DNA of 64,000 nt from Caballeronia sp. SL2Y3 (GCF_022879575.1 NZ_CP084260.1:2775233-2839232); one strand, 5' to 3'; positions 42,994 to 52,422 are shown, counted from the first letter of the stretch. Notes: a model not told the origin generated them from the sequence alone. Numbers and translations are program-made.

Positions 42994-44139
42994 ATGAACA
43001 CCAAGCTTCACAAAGTGTTGCCGATCAGCGCCGCAGCCGTGCTGTTCGCTACGTTGGCAACGTCCGCAGCAGCCGACCAGGTCGTCAAGATCGGTCACGT
43101 CGCTCCGCTGACCGGCGGTATCGCTCACCTGGGCAAGGACAACGAAAACGGCGCGCGGCTCGCAGTCGAAGAGATCAACGCGAAGGGTCTCACCATCGGC
43201 GGCCAGAAGATCACCCTGCAACTGGACCCGCAAGACGACGCAGCCGACCCGCGGACCGCTACGCAAGTCGCGCAGAAGCTCGTCGACGACAAGGTCGTCG
43301 CAGTGGTCGGCCACCTGAACTCCGGTACGTCCATCCCGGCATCGAAGATTTATAGCGACGCGGGCATCGTCCAGATCTCGCCGTCCGCAACGAACCCGAC
43401 CTACACGCAGCAAGGCTTCAAGACGACGTACCGCGTCGTCGCGACCGATGCGCAGCAAGGCCCGGCGCTCGCGAATTACGCGGCGAAGAACCTGAAGGTG
43501 AAGAGCGTCGCCGTGGTCGACGATTCGACCGCCTACGGTCAGGGTCTCGCGAACGAGTTCGAGAAGACCGCGAAGTCGCTGGGCCTGAAGGTCGTCTCGC
43601 ACGACGCGACCAACGACAAGGCCGTGGACTTCCGCGCGATTCTGACGAAGATCAAGGGCGAGAACCCCGACGCCGTGATGTACGGCGGTATGGACGCGAC
43701 CGGCGGCCCGTTCGCCAAGCAGGCGAAGCAGCTCGGCCTGCGCGCGAAGGTGCTCGCGGGCGACGGCGTCTGCACGGAAAAGCTGGCTGACCTGGCCGGC
43801 GACGCGACCGACAACGTCGTGTGCTCGGAAGCAGGCATGGCGCTGGAAAAGATGGAAGGCGGTCAGGCGTTCGCTGCGAAGTATCAGAAGCGTTTCGGCC
43901 AGCCGATCCAGATCTACGCGCCGTTCACGTATGACGCCGTGTACATCATCGTCGACGCGATGAAGCGCGCGAACTCGGCCGATCCGGCCAAGATCCTCGC
44001 CGCGATGCCGAACACGGACTACAAGGGCGTGATCGGCCAGACGAGCTTCGATTCGAAGGGCGACCTCAAGCACGGCGTGATCTCGCTGTACGACTACAAG
44101 GCAGGCAAGAAGACGCTGCTCGACGTCGTCAAGATGTAA
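42994..44139 (+). CDS. Branched-chain amino acid ABC transporter substrate-binding protein
   Basis: Periplasmic binding protein of the LivJ/LivK type, 381 residues. A signal peptide of about 27 residues ends in TSAAA-DQ, and the mature part begins VVKIGHVAPLTGGIAHLGKD. The segments VVGHLNSGTSIPASKIYSDAGIVQISPSATNP and TYDAVYIIVDAMKRA are typical of the family. CTGGAG precedes the ATG. The permease and ATPase genes are not beside it, so it works with a remote Liv transporter. Confidence 0.92.
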   Translation: MNTKLHKVLPISAAAVLFATLATSAAADQVVKIGHVAPLTGGIAHLGKDNENGARLAVEEINAKGLTIGGQKITLQLDPQDDAADPRTATQVAQKLVDDKVVAVVGHLNSGTSIPASKIYSDAGIVQISPSATNPTYTQQGFKTTYRVVATDAQQGPALANYAAKNLKVKSVAVVDDSTAYGQGLANEFEKTAKSLGLKVVSHDATNDKAVDFRAILTKIKGENPDAVMYGGMDATGGPFAKQAKQLGLRAKVLAGDGVCTEKLADLAGDATDNVVCSEAGMALEKMEGGQAFAAKYQKRFGQPIQIYAPFTYDAVYIIVDAMKRANSADPAKILAAMPNTDYKGVIGQTSFDSKGDLKHGVISLYDYKAGKKTLLDVVKM

Positions 44140-44165
44140 TCGCAGTCGGGCGTAAGCTCGGAACA

Positions 44166-44198
44166 ACGCGCGGACTTCGAAGGTCCGCGCGTTTTTTT
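44166..44198 (+). terminator. Rho-independent terminator of the binding-protein gene
   Basis: ACGCGCGGAC (44166-44175) and GTCCGCGCGT (44183-44192) form a 10-bp stem followed by seven T residues (44192-44198). The T-run runs into the stop codon of the convergent MFS gene. Confidence 0.9.
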
Positions 44199-45420
44199 AT
44201 ATCTTCAGGCGTCTGAGGATGCGCGGACCGATCAGCGCGATCGCCGCGCAGCACGCCGCGACGACGCACAAGCCGATGGGCAGCGTGCTCACCTGCGCGA
44301 CGCCGCCGATCAGCACCGGCCCGAGCAGCAGACCGAAGTACGCGAGCCCGGCGACCTGCGCGAGCCCTTCGGCCGCCGTGACGCCTTCGACGCGCGCCGC
44401 CGCCGCGAAGAGCACCGGCATCATGTTCGCGAGCCCGAGGCCCATCAGCGTGAAGCCCGTCATCGTGACCAACGCGTGCGGCACGACGAGCGCCATCACC
44501 ATGCCGACGAACGCGAGGCCCGCGCTGCCGAACACGAGCTGCGGCGCGCCGAAGCGCGCGCGCACCGCATCGCCGCCGAAACGCCCGGCCGCCATGCCGC
44601 CGGAGAATGCGGCGTACGCGGCGCTCGATAACGACGGCGACGCCTCGACGACATCGCGCATATAGACGGTGGCCCAGTCGTACATGGCGCCTTCCGCGAT
44701 CAGCGCGACGAGCGCGAGGCCGCCCAACGCCCACAGCGCCCCCGAGCGCCAGCGATTCGAGGACGACGCCTTCGCGTGCGCCTCGTGATGCGGCACGTGC
44801 GGCAGAACCGACGGCATCGAAGCCAGCAGCACAATAAGACTCGCGCCCGCCGCGAGCGCCAGGTGCGCCGCCGGCGCGAGCCCGTGCGCGAGGAGCGTGC
44901 CGCCGATTGCCGCGCCCGCCATCCCGCCGATGCTGAACATGCCGTGCAGCGACGACATGATCGGCCGCCCGAGCGCCTCTTCGACGGCGCTCGCTTCGGC
45001 GTTCATCGCGACATCGAGGGTGGCCATGCCCGCGCCGAACAGCGCGAGCACGATCAGCAGCAGCCAGAAAGACGGCACGACGAGGATGAGCGCGCCGCAT
45101 ACCGTCATCGCGATGCCGCCCGCCATGCAGGCCGCGCGCGTGCCGGCTCGTGCGATCCACGATCCGGTGGTGATCATCGTGAAGATGGAGCCGCCAGCGA
45201 CCGCGAACAATGCGAGCGATAGCATGCCGGGACTGAGCGCGAACTTGTCGCGCACGGTCGGAACGTGGACGCCCCACGACGCGTACATCATGCCCGCGAT
45301 GAAGAAGACGGCCATCGTGGCGTAGCGTGCGCGCTGGCGTGTGGCTTGAGGGAGACTGCGATGCACCGCGAGCGATGGATTGGACTCGCGGGCGGAAGAA
45401 GCGGAAGTCGAGTCGGACAC
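44197..45420 (-). CDS. MFS transporter
   Basis: Inner-membrane transporter of 407 residues with about 12 helices. It resembles the YbjJ/fucose-permease-like group of MFS proteins: FFIAGMMYASWGVHVPTVRDKFALSPG at helix 1 and the helix 5 region SLHGMFSIGGMAGAAIGG. The GTG at 45420 is favoured because the frame upstream to 45579 is arginine-rich and overlaps the divergent gene's promoter. The substrate is unknown. Confidence 0.85.
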   Translation of the reverse strand: MSDSTSASSARESNPSLAVHRSLPQATRQRARYATMAVFFIAGMMYASWGVHVPTVRDKFALSPGMLSLALFAVAGGSIFTMITTGSWIARAGTRAACMAGGIAMTVCGALILVVPSFWLLLIVLALFGAGMATLDVAMNAEASAVEEALGRPIMSSLHGMFSIGGMAGAAIGGTLLAHGLAPAAHLALAAGASLIVLLASMPSVLPHVPHHEAHAKASSSNRWRSGALWALGGLALVALIAEGAMYDWATVYMRDVVEASPSLSSAAYAAFSGGMAAGRFGGDAVRARFGAPQLVFGSAGLAFVGMVMALVVPHALVTMTGFTLMGLGLANMMPVLFAAAARVEGVTAAEGLAQVAGLAYFGLLLGPVLIGGVAQVSTLPIGLCVVAACCAAIALIGPRILRRLKI

Positions 45421-45577
45421 GGTTGAGCCGTTGGAAAAGTGGCGCGTGGCGGCAATGACGCGGGACAACCGCCGATCATGCCGCCTTTCGCGAGAGCTTA
45501 CGATTCTATCGAACGGCCAGGAGACACGCTGACCGCGCTGAATTACCATCTTCGGCAATTCATCTGCCGACCTCTTC

Positions 45578-46243
45578 ATGAATATTCCGCCGCAAGCGCC
45601 GCTTCATTTGCTGCATCGTGTTTCCGAAGGAACGCTCGCGACTCATTCGCGCGATCCGGCGGGCTTTCCTTATCCGACTGCGTTGCCGTTCGCGCTGACC
45701 GCGCGGCACGCGCCGATGCTGCTCATCAGTCACCTCGCTGAACACACGCGTAATCTTCAAGCCGACCCGCGCGCCGGCTTTCTCGTCGCGCATGCCAGTA
45801 GCGGAAGCGTCCTGGAAGGCCAGCGTCTGACTCTGCTGGGCACATTCGAACCTGCGGCGAAATCGGATCACGAACAACTCGCGCGGCGATATCTGCGCTA
45901 TCACCCGGATGCGGCGCGTTATCTCGCATTAGGCGATTTCGCTTTCTGGGTACTGTCGACAGCGCGCATGCGCTTTATCGGCGGCTTTGGCGCAATGGGC
46001 TGGCTCGACGGAAATGACATTGATCCGCTGGAACCGTTGAGCGACGACGAAGAAGCCGCGCTTTGCGCATTGTCCGAGACACATCCAAGCCGGCCAGCCG
46101 ACATCCGATTATTGGGGATAGACCGGTATGGCTGCGATTTGCTTGATTCGGGCGCGCGCAATCGTTTCACATTCGATAAACCCAAGCTCGACGCAAAAGA
46201 ATTGAAAGCCGCGCTCATCGACTGTTTCGAACGACATGCGTAG
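45578..46243 (+). CDS. HugZ-like pyridoxamine 5'-phosphate oxidase-fold protein
   Basis: Split-barrel flavin- or heme-binding protein of 221 residues with a C-terminal DUF2470-type domain. The N-terminal half shows EGTLATHSRDPAGFPYPTALPFAL and LISHLAEHTRNLQADPRAGFLV, as in HugZ-like heme-utilization proteins. Heme degradation is possible but not established: many homologues are uncharacterised. It is divergent from the MFS gene, with 157 bases between starts. No Fur box was seen. Confidence 0.82.
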   Translation: MNIPPQAPLHLLHRVSEGTLATHSRDPAGFPYPTALPFALTARHAPMLLISHLAEHTRNLQADPRAGFLVAHASSGSVLEGQRLTLLGTFEPAAKSDHEQLARRYLRYHPDAARYLALGDFAFWVLSTARMRFIGGFGAMGWLDGNDIDPLEPLSDDEEAALCALSETHPSRPADIRLLGIDRYGCDLLDSGARNRFTFDKPKLDAKELKAALIDCFERHA

Positions 46244-46548
46244 GACGCATCGGTAACTTGCATGCGCTTTACAGCGCCGCCACTGTTCCCGACTGTTCTT
46301 TAGGCAACAAACTGCACCAGAAGCTGCCATCCGATGAGAATTTGTTTGCCGAGTGGAACTCGTTCTTTTCGTCTCATGCGATTCTCACGTTCATCGGACA
46401 CTGAATCGGAGATTTACGCCAGAGCGCCAGTGTTCGAAACGGCGAACGAGTCGGCAAATGTTACGAGTAATTAGCCAATACACTTAATCGCAATCCTTCT
46501 ATGCCGCGATTTAGCTGAAATGTGTTAATCTGCGATTCAGTCCGAGGC

Positions 46549-46554
46549 TATACT
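46549..46554 (+). promoter_or_regulatory. Likely -10 element of the H-NS-like gene
   Basis: TATACT (46549-46554) with TTAATC at 46525-46530, an 18-base spacer, predicts a transcript starting near 46561, 50 bases before the start codon. The 367-base gap 46244-46610 is A/T-rich by the standards of this window, as expected for a self-regulated H-NS gene. It holds no other feature. Confidence 0.5.
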
Positions 46555-46610
46555 GATAACCGAAGAGCGAGCACTCGACTCGCAAGCCAATACACTACTA
46601 GGGATTTGCC

Positions 46611-46913
46611 ATGCCTTCATACAAGGAACTGCTCGCACAGCGCGAGTCTCTCGAGCGTCAGATCGAAGAAGCGAAGTCGCGCGAATACGCCGAAGTACTT
46701 AATGAGATCAAGCAGAAAATGGCCGATTACGGCATCACGCTTCAGGAACTGGCCGGCGGCCGGGGCGCGAAAGCCGCTAAGGCATCGCGCAGCCGCACCG
46801 GTGTCGCGCCGAAATACCGTGATCCCGAGAGCGGCAGCACGTGGTCCGGCCGTGGCAAGCCGCCAAAGTGGATTGCGGGTCAGGACCGCGATAGTTTCCT
46901 GATCGGAAAATAA
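46611..46913 (+). CDS. H-NS family nucleoid-associated protein
   Basis: DNA-binding, chromosome-organising protein of 100 residues, similar in size to Burkholderia/Bordetella short H-NS proteins. The N-terminal coiled coil (ELLAQRESLERQIEEAKSREYAEVLNEIKQKM) mediates dimerization. The C-terminal DNA-binding domain has the core motif KYRDPESGSTWSGRGKPPKWI. It usually silences A/T-rich horizontally gained DNA. It is monocistronic with its own terminator. Confidence 0.95.
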   Translation: MPSYKELLAQRESLERQIEEAKSREYAEVLNEIKQKMADYGITLQELAGGRGAKAAKASRSRTGVAPKYRDPESGSTWSGRGKPPKWIAGQDRDSFLIGK

Positions 46914-46934
46914 GCCGCTTCAGTCGGACCATAA

Positions 46935-46963
46935 AAGGCCGCGCCCGATGGCGCGGCCTTTTT
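46935..46963 (+). terminator. Rho-independent terminator of the H-NS-like gene
   Basis: AAGGCCGCGC (46935-46944) and GCGCGGCCTT (46951-46960) form a 10-bp stem with a 6-base loop, followed by TTTTT. Confidence 0.9.
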
Positions 46964-47100
46964 GTTGGCGCCGGCTATTCGCGCACTGCGTTCAGTTAAT
47001 CGTTTGGCGAGAATGCGTCGCGTTATTAAGTTGTTGATTTAAAAGCGGAAGCGGTGCGTGCCTGATAAAATGCAGTCAATGGTCACCCCGAGCACTTTAC

Positions 47101-48294
47101 ATGACACTTTCGACGGCGCACGCAACGGAAAAGCACGATGTCGCAGTTCGAACAACCTGGACAAGTATCGCGCTCAACAGCGGACTCACTACCGCACAAC
47201 TCGCGGTCGGTCTGATCGCGCATTCGCAGGCACTGATTGCCGACGGCGTTCATTCACTCGCCGATATCGTTTCGGATCTCGTGGTTCTGATTGCGAACAG
47301 AAAGGCGGCGGCGGTACCGGATGTGGATCACAACTATGGTCACAGCCGTTACGAAACGGTAGCTTCGCTATTCCTCGGCGGATTGCTGATTGCCGTCGGT
47401 ATCGGCATGTTGTGGCGCGCGGGCGTGCGCATCATGAATCTTGGTGCAATTCCGCCGGTTCATGCGAGCGCATTGGTTGTTGCCATAATCGTTCTCGTGT
47501 CCAAAGAGGCGCTGTTTCGCTATATGCTGCGCGCGGCCGAACGCGTGCGGTCAGCAATGCTCGTCGCGAATGCGTGGCATGCGCGATCGGATGCGGCTTC
47601 TTCGCTTGTCGTCGCGCTCGGCATCGTCGGCAGTATCGCAGGGTTCCGTATTCTCGATCCCATTGCGGCGGCGCTCGTGGGTTTTCTGGTAGGCCGAATG
47701 GGATGGACGTTCGCGTGGGATGCGCTGCAAGACCTTTCGGACCGCGCGCTGGATGAATCCACCACGACCGATTTTCGCGGCATTTTGCTCGGCACACCCG
47801 GCGTACGCGATGTGCACGATTTGCGTACCCGCAAAATGGGCGATCTCGCCATTGTCGATGCGCACATTCTCGTGGACCCGCTGATTTCCGTTTCGGAGGG
47901 TCATTACATCGCCGAGTCCGCGCGGGCGCATATCCTGGCCGATTCCCGGGTAATCGACGCGCTCATCCACGTCGATCCGGAAAGCGATGCGGTGAATCCG
48001 CTGCCCGGCAATTTTCCGCTGCGTTCCACGGTGACGAAGGCGGTTACCGCTGCGTTTTCGGAACAGGGGTTAACCGTCGATACACTGAACCTGCACTATC
48101 TGAAGCGCGGCTTCGACGTGGAAATTGTTCTGCCGTACGCGGAACAAAGCGAGACGGGGCCCCGACTCGCGAATGTGAATCTGGACGCGCTCAGGCAACG
48201 ACTCGGCGCGCGTCAGATTCGCGTGACGCAGGCTGTCAAAGTGGCCGCGACTCAACCGGCACAAAACGCATCGGAGTCAGGCGCGCGCTTCTAA
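47101..48294 (+). CDS. Cation diffusion facilitator (zinc-type)
   Basis: Inner-membrane metal:proton antiporter of 397 residues with six helices and a long C-terminal cytoplasmic domain. Helix 2 has DGVHSLAD (H-xxx-D) and helix 5 has HARSDAASS (H-xxx-D), the arrangement usual in Zn/Co transporters rather than the DxxxD of iron/manganese types. The C-terminal half has extra sequence after the usual dimerization domain. Zinc is inferred. Its stop and that of the convergent Lrp gene overlap in CTAA. Confidence 0.9.
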   Translation: MTLSTAHATEKHDVAVRTTWTSIALNSGLTTAQLAVGLIAHSQALIADGVHSLADIVSDLVVLIANRKAAAVPDVDHNYGHSRYETVASLFLGGLLIAVGIGMLWRAGVRIMNLGAIPPVHASALVVAIIVLVSKEALFRYMLRAAERVRSAMLVANAWHARSDAASSLVVALGIVGSIAGFRILDPIAAALVGFLVGRMGWTFAWDALQDLSDRALDESTTTDFRGILLGTPGVRDVHDLRTRKMGDLAIVDAHILVDPLISVSEGHYIAESARAHILADSRVIDALIHVDPESDAVNPLPGNFPLRSTVTKAVTAAFSEQGLTVDTLNLHYLKRGFDVEIVLPYAEQSETGPRLANVNLDALRQRLGARQIRVTQAVKVAATQPAQNASESGARF

Positions 48295-48749
48295 AGCGGC
48301 AATTGCGTATCGAACTTGATTTCCCGCAGCACGACGCTCGTGCGCACTTGCGCGACGGCCGGAATCTTGAAGATGCGGTCGTGAAGAAACGCGTCGTACG
48401 CCTTGATATCGGGCGCGACGATCTTCAGGATGTAATCGGATTCTCCCGTCGTGCTATAGCACTCGGTCACTTCGGGACACGTCGCGATTTCGCGCTCGAA
48501 TTGCTCGACGCCGCCTTCCGTATGGCGCGTCAAATGAATATGCGCGAGCGCGCAGACGTGCAGCCCGAGCTTTTCGCGGTCGAGCAGCGCCGTATAACGC
48601 TGAATGACGCCGGACTGCTCCATGTCCTTGATACGGCGCCAGCACGGCGTACTCGACAGCCCGACCTGATCGGAGATTTCCTGAACGGAGCGGCGAGCGT
48701 CCAGTTGCAGGAGACGCAGGATCTTTTGTGAAAATGTATCGAGAGTCAA
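48291..48749 (-). CDS. Lrp/AsnC family transcriptional regulator
   Basis: Amino-acid-responsive regulator of 152 residues. An N-terminal helix-turn-helix (LLQLDARRSVQEISDQVGLSSTPCWRRIKDMEQSGVI) precedes the RAM ligand-binding domain (GESDYILKIVAPDIKAYDAFL). The TTG at 48749 is chosen since GGAGG lies 6 bases before it and the protein then begins LTLDTFSQKIL, the usual position; a longer frame to 48815 is less likely. It lies tail to tail with the zinc exporter. Confidence 0.88.
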   Translation of the reverse strand: MTLDTFSQKILRLLQLDARRSVQEISDQVGLSSTPCWRRIKDMEQSGVIQRYTALLDREKLGLHVCALAHIHLTRHTEGGVEQFEREIATCPEVTECYSTTGESDYILKIVAPDIKAYDAFLHDRIFKIPAVAQVRTSVVLREIKFDTQLPL

Positions 48750-48839
48750 CTGCGCCTCCGTTCGGTCGCGATCTGACTCCAATGGTAGAGGCCCCAGAAA
48801 AGAAGCGCAATGCAACGTGGGCGCAGCGAGGGAGATTCC

Positions 48840-49499
48840 CTAACTCACTGGCTCTGCGGGCGGTGTTTTACCTTCCGGATCACTTTCCGTCGGTTCGTCA
48901 GCGCTCGCTGCCGCTTGCGATGACGCCAAAGCCGCCTGTGCGGCGCGCAGATCGGCGAGCATGTTGCAGAAGAGCGCGCCTTGCTCGATGGCGTCGTCGA
49001 GCGCCACATGCGTGTGCGGCAAGTCGTCGAACCAGTGCTTTGGCAAGCGCGGCTTGATCGCCTTCCGATACGGCAGGCCGGTGATGGCGAAAGCGAGCGT
49101 CTTCATGTCCAGCGCCGACCACGAAAACGGGCAGCGTTGAGCGAAGCGCATCATGTACCAGAACATGTGCGTGAAGTCGAAGCCCGCCGGATACGCGACG
49201 AACACGGGCTTGCCCGGCAGCGCTTCGACCCATTCGACGTAGTTCACGAGCGCCACTTCCGGCTTTTGCAGATCCGTCCGGCATGCGGCCCACGCTTCGG
49301 GCTGCGTTTTCCACCACGCGGCCTGCACCGGATGCGGGGCCGCGCCTTCCAGCGTTTCGAGATTCGCGGAGAAGGTGGCGATGAGTTGCTTGTCGGCCGT
49401 GTACGCCGCCGACGCGAAACTCAGCATCGAGTGCGGACCGGGAATCGGGCCGTCTGCTTCGACGTCCGTGCTGACGTAGATTTCGGGGATTGCGTTCAT
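48840..49499 (-). CDS. DEDD-type 3'-5' exonuclease
   Basis: Ribonuclease T-like nuclease domain protein of 219 residues. The first acidic pair is in VSTDVEADG, a second Asp in [12 protein letters not shown] and the late [11 protein letters not shown] gives the His/Asp of a DEDDh site. The tail is low-complexity ([20 protein letters not shown]). It overlaps the upstream metallo-hydrolase by ATGA, so the two form an operon. The substrate, DNA or RNA, is not known. Confidence 0.82.
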   Translation of the reverse strand: MNAIPEIYVSTDVEADGPIPGPHSMLSFASAAYTADKQLIATFSANLETLEGAAPHPVQAAWWKTQPEAWAACRTDLQKPEVALVNYVEWVEALPGKPVFVAYPAGFDFTHMFWYMMRFAQRCPFSWSALDMKTLAFAITGLPYRKAIKPRLPKHWFDDLPHTHVALDDAIEQGALFCNMLADLRAAQAALASSQAAASADEPTESDPEGKTPPAEPVS

Positions 49500-50140
49500 G
49501 CGGCGACTCCATCGCGCACGAACGGATTCGTGCGGCGTTCTTCGCCGAAAGTCGATGCCGGGCCGTGACCCGGAACGAACGTGACGTCGTCGCCGAGCGG
49601 CCAGAGCTTCTCGCGGATCGAGCGGATGAGCTCGGCGTGATTGCCGCGCGGAAAGTCCGTTCGGCCGATGGAGCCGGCGAACAGCACGTCCCCGACGAAC
49701 GCAAGCCGATGCTCGCGGCTGAAGAACACGACATGCCCCGGCGTGTGGCCGGGACAGAAGAAGACTTCCATCGTCTCGTTGCCGAATTGAACGGTCTCGC
49801 CGTCTTCCAGCCATCGGTCGGGCGTGAAAGCTTGCGCGTTCGCGAAGCCGAACCGCTGTGACTGCGCCGGCAACTGGTCGATCCAGAACGCGTCTTCCTT
49901 CTGCGGCCCTTCGATCTGCACGCCGTAATGATCCGCGAGCGCCTTCGCGCCGCCGCAGTGATCCAGATGACCGTGCGTGAGCAGAACCTTCTCGACCGTC
50001 ACGCCTTGCCGATCCACCTCCGCGATAATCCGCTCGATGTCGCCGCCCGGATCGACGACGGCCGCGCGGCGCGTCGCCTCGCAGACGACGATAGAGCAGT
50101 TCTGCTGGAACGGCGTAACGGGAACGAGAGTGACTTTCAT
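49496..50140 (-). CDS. MBL-fold metallo-hydrolase (glyoxalase II-like, YcbL type)
   Basis: Zinc hydrolase of 214 residues. The signature [10 protein letters not shown] supplies HxHxDH; further metal ligands are in [29 protein letters not shown] and FVPGHGPAS. It matches the short YcbL-type group related to glyoxalase II and probably cleaves a thioester. The stop overlaps the exonuclease start (ATGA). Confidence 0.9.
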   Translation of the reverse strand: MKVTLVPVTPFQQNCSIVVCEATRRAAVVDPGGDIERIIAEVDRQGVTVEKVLLTHGHLDHCGGAKALADHYGVQIEGPQKEDAFWIDQLPAQSQRFGFANAQAFTPDRWLEDGETVQFGNETMEVFFCPGHTPGHVVFFSREHRLAFVGDVLFAGSIGRTDFPRGNHAELIRSIREKLWPLGDDVTFVPGHGPASTFGEERRTNPFVRDGVAA

Positions 50141-50304
50141 CGGTCTGTCCGGGGGACGGCGCCTGTAAAAACGTTCATTGTACCGGCGGCTCGGAAGCCG
50201 CGACGGTCGCGCGAACAGGGCTGTCGCAATCGGAAATTCTTGCGCTCATAGGCAGAATCAATGACGATTTCCACAGTCGGCGAAGCCAAACCCCGCTTTT
50301 TTTG

Positions 50305-50310
50305 TATAAT
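50305..50310 (+). promoter_or_regulatory. Promoter -10 of a second small-RNA candidate
   Basis: TATAAT at 50305-50310, preceded by a T-rich stretch (TTTTTTTG), is a perfect -10 hexamer. The -35 region near 50282 is weak. Transcription would begin near 50317. Confidence 0.5.
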
Positions 50311-50316
50311 GGGCTC

Positions 50317-50377
50317 ACTAGTGCATGGCTTCGGCCATGCCGTCAATGGGCGACTGCCGAAACGCCTGTGCGTTTTT
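50317..50377 (+). ncRNA. Candidate small RNA or attenuated leader upstream of rlpA
   Basis: About 60 bases. The hairpin GCATGGC-TTCG-GCCATGC (50323-50340) has a stable UUCG tetraloop, then a linker (GTCAATGGGCGACTGCCG) and a short stem AAACGC-CTGT-GCGTTT (50360-50375) with five T residues to 50377. The last stem is only 6 bp, so termination may be partial. It lies 420 bases before rlpA, so it could be a free small RNA or the head of the rlpA transcript. The rest of 50378-50796 has a GCACCT/AGGTGC hairpin near 50431 and no gene I can support. Confidence 0.45.
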
Positions 50378-50796
50378 ACAATCGCCATCAGTAAGCTGTT
50401 AGGGGCCAAAAGCCTCGCAACTGCAACTCAACGCACCTTCTTGTAGGTGCACACGTCTTGTCCAGCCGGGCGCTGCGCGTCCGTCCGACGGCCTTTGCCG
50501 CTGTCACGCTGGATGGGGCCTACGCCGCCGTTCCTGCGCCGTCTCGTGGTCGAGGCGGGCACGAGCGTGATGCCACGTTCGATGGCGGCATGTGGGGTCT
50601 GGTCAGGCTGCCGGGGACAGGTTGCGCCAGACGTGAACGATAACCGGGCGTTTGCGGCACGAGTACGCCGCATCCGAGCATCAGTCTGCCGTTCGCCTAC
50701 GCGAGCGGCGCGCTGCTTTGCGCGGAGAAGCCTTTGGCTGCCTGACGCGCGCTCACCAGCGCGGCGCGGCGGCCCTTTTACCGTTGGTAACCGCCT

Positions 50797-51399
50797 ATGA
50801 ATGCTCGATTCATTCGACATATCGCAAGCCTGTTCGCTGTCGGCGTCCTGGCAGGTTGCGCCGCGCCCGGTTCGGGCGACGTCGCGTCATATCATCAGAC
50901 CACGCCTACTATCAGCATGGCAAGTGCCCGCTCGAATGCGCCGCTCGCATTCGACACGAACCTGAGCACGGTTCCCGCCGACACCGCGAACAAGAGCCAG
51001 TCGCTCTCCGACGCACAGCCGATCACCGACGGTCCGGACGTCGGCACGTTCGAACAGCAGGGCAAGGCTTCGTGGTACGGCCGCTGGTTTCATGGCCGCA
51101 AGACGGCAAGCGGCGAGAAGTTCGACATGAACGCCATGACCGCCGCCCACCGCACGCTGCCGCTCGCGTCATGGGTGCGCGTGACGAACGAGTCGAATCA
51201 CAAGACCGTCGTGGTGAAGATCAACGATCGCGGTCCTTACGTGCGTGGCCGGGTGATCGACCTGTCGTATGCCGCCGCCGCCGCGCTCGGCATGCGCGGC
51301 GCGGGGACGCAGAAAGTGAAGATCGAAGGCCTCACGCAGCAAGAGGTTCGAGCGGCGCGCGAACAGTCGCAGTCGCTCGCGGACGACAGCGTGAACTGA
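50797..51399 (+). CDS. rlpA: RlpA-family septal lipoprotein / lytic transglycosylase
   Basis: Outer-membrane lipoprotein of 200 residues with a double-psi beta-barrel; in Pseudomonas RlpA cleaves peptidoglycan lacking stem peptides and aids cell separation. The lipobox is VLAGC at about residues 17-21. The barrel shows GKASWYGRWFHGRKTASGEKFD and the conserved NDRGPYVRGRVIDLS with the catalytic Asp. No C-terminal SPOR domain is present, so septal targeting may differ. A terminator shared with rsmI follows. Confidence 0.9.
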   Translation: MNARFIRHIASLFAVGVLAGCAAPGSGDVASYHQTTPTISMASARSNAPLAFDTNLSTVPADTANKSQSLSDAQPITDGPDVGTFEQQGKASWYGRWFHGRKTASGEKFDMNAMTAAHRTLPLASWVRVTNESNHKTVVVKINDRGPYVRGRVIDLSYAAAAALGMRGAGTQKVKIEGLTQQEVRAAREQSQSLADDSVN

Positions 51400-51424
51400 G
51401 CTTTTCGCGCTGCTCCGACAACGG

Positions 51425-51451
51425 ACGGGCCGTCTTTCGACGGCCCGTTTT
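51425..51451 (+). terminator. Terminator between rlpA and rsmI
   Basis: ACGGGCCGTC (51425-51434) and GACGGCCCGT (51439-51448) with a UUUC loop are followed by a short T-run. It separates the convergent rlpA and rsmI genes. The T-run favours use on the plus strand. Confidence 0.8.
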
Positions 51452-52332
51452 CATTCCTGCGCCGGCTTGTTGAGCCGCAGCGCGCGCTCGTACAGCGCGT
51501 TGCGCGGCGCGCCCGTCAGCGTCGCCGCGATTCGCGCCGCGCTTTTCACCGACAACTCCTCCAGCAGCGTCAGAAGCAGCGCATCGTGCGCGTCCTCGGC
51601 ATCCTCCGCTTCGGGCGCGCCTTCCACAACGAGCACGAACTCGCCGCGCTGACGATTGGCATCGCCTTCGAGCCACGTTGGCCCTTCGGCCAGGGTGCAG
51701 CGATGCAGGCTCTCGTGTAACTTCGTCAACTCGCGTGCGATCAGAAGCTGCCGCTCGCCACCCAACGCATCGGCGAGCGCACGCGTCGTTTCGACAATGC
51801 GATGCGGCGCTTCGTAGAAGACGAGCGCCGTCGGATGCTGCGCGAGCGTGCGCAATTGCGAGGCGCGCTGCTTCGCCTTCGCCGGCAGGAAGCCGACGAA
51901 CGTGAAGCCGTTGACCCATGCGCCCGCCGCGCTCAATGCGGTGACGACCGCGCTCGGCCCCGGAAGCGGAACCACGGGCAGGCCGGCCTCGCGCACGGCA
52001 TCGACGAGACGCGCGCCGGGGTCCGAAATGCCGGGCGTGCCTGCATCCGATACACACGCGATGCGCTCGCCGCTACGCAGATGCTCGATCACGCGCTCGG
52101 CCGCGCTGCGCTCGTTGTGTTCGTGAACGGCGATGGACGGCTTCGAGATGCCGTAACGCGCGAGCAGTTGCGCAGTGTTGCGCGTGTCCTCGGCGGCGAT
52201 GCGATCGACGAGCGAAAGCACATGCAGCGCGCGCACGGTGATATCCGCGGCATTGCCGATGGGCGTGGCGACGACGTACAGCGCGCCCGCCGGATACTGC
52301 TGCCCGGCGGCCAGTTCAGTGATGTGCAACAT
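51451..52332 (-). CDS. rsmI: 16S rRNA (cytidine-2'-O) methyltransferase RsmI
   Basis: Methylates the ribose of C1402 in 16S rRNA, 293 residues. Tetrapyrrole-methylase fold: LYVVATPIGNAADITVRAL at the N-terminus, AEDTRNTAQLL, CVSDAGTPGISDPGARLV and FVGFLPAKAKQRAS are family signatures. It is divergent from yraN, as in many proteobacteria. In E. coli the next gene is lpoA, which is absent here. Confidence 0.95.
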   Translation of the reverse strand: MLHITELAAGQQYPAGALYVVATPIGNAADITVRALHVLSLVDRIAAEDTRNTAQLLARYGISKPSIAVHEHNERSAAERVIEHLRSGERIACVSDAGTPGISDPGARLVDAVREAGLPVVPLPGPSAVVTALSAAGAWVNGFTFVGFLPAKAKQRASQLRTLAQHPTALVFYEAPHRIVETTRALADALGGERQLLIARELTKLHESLHRCTLAEGPTWLEGDANRQRGEFVLVVEGAPEAEDAEDAHDALLLTLLEELSVKSAARIAATLTGAPRNALYERALRLNKPAQE

Positions 52333-52422
52333 GTGCGCGGGCGGGCGTAGAGCGAAGAGGAGAGGACGTCATTTTGCCACGCGCGCTTCGGCCTGCCCGC
52401 CGACAACTTTCACGAGGCACGA

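Noticed and set aside
50447..50800. 117-codon frame whose stop overlaps the rlpA start as ATGA
   Set aside because: Arginine- and cysteine-rich without any family resemblance and with no convincing ribosome site; one chance ATGA overlap is weak evidence.
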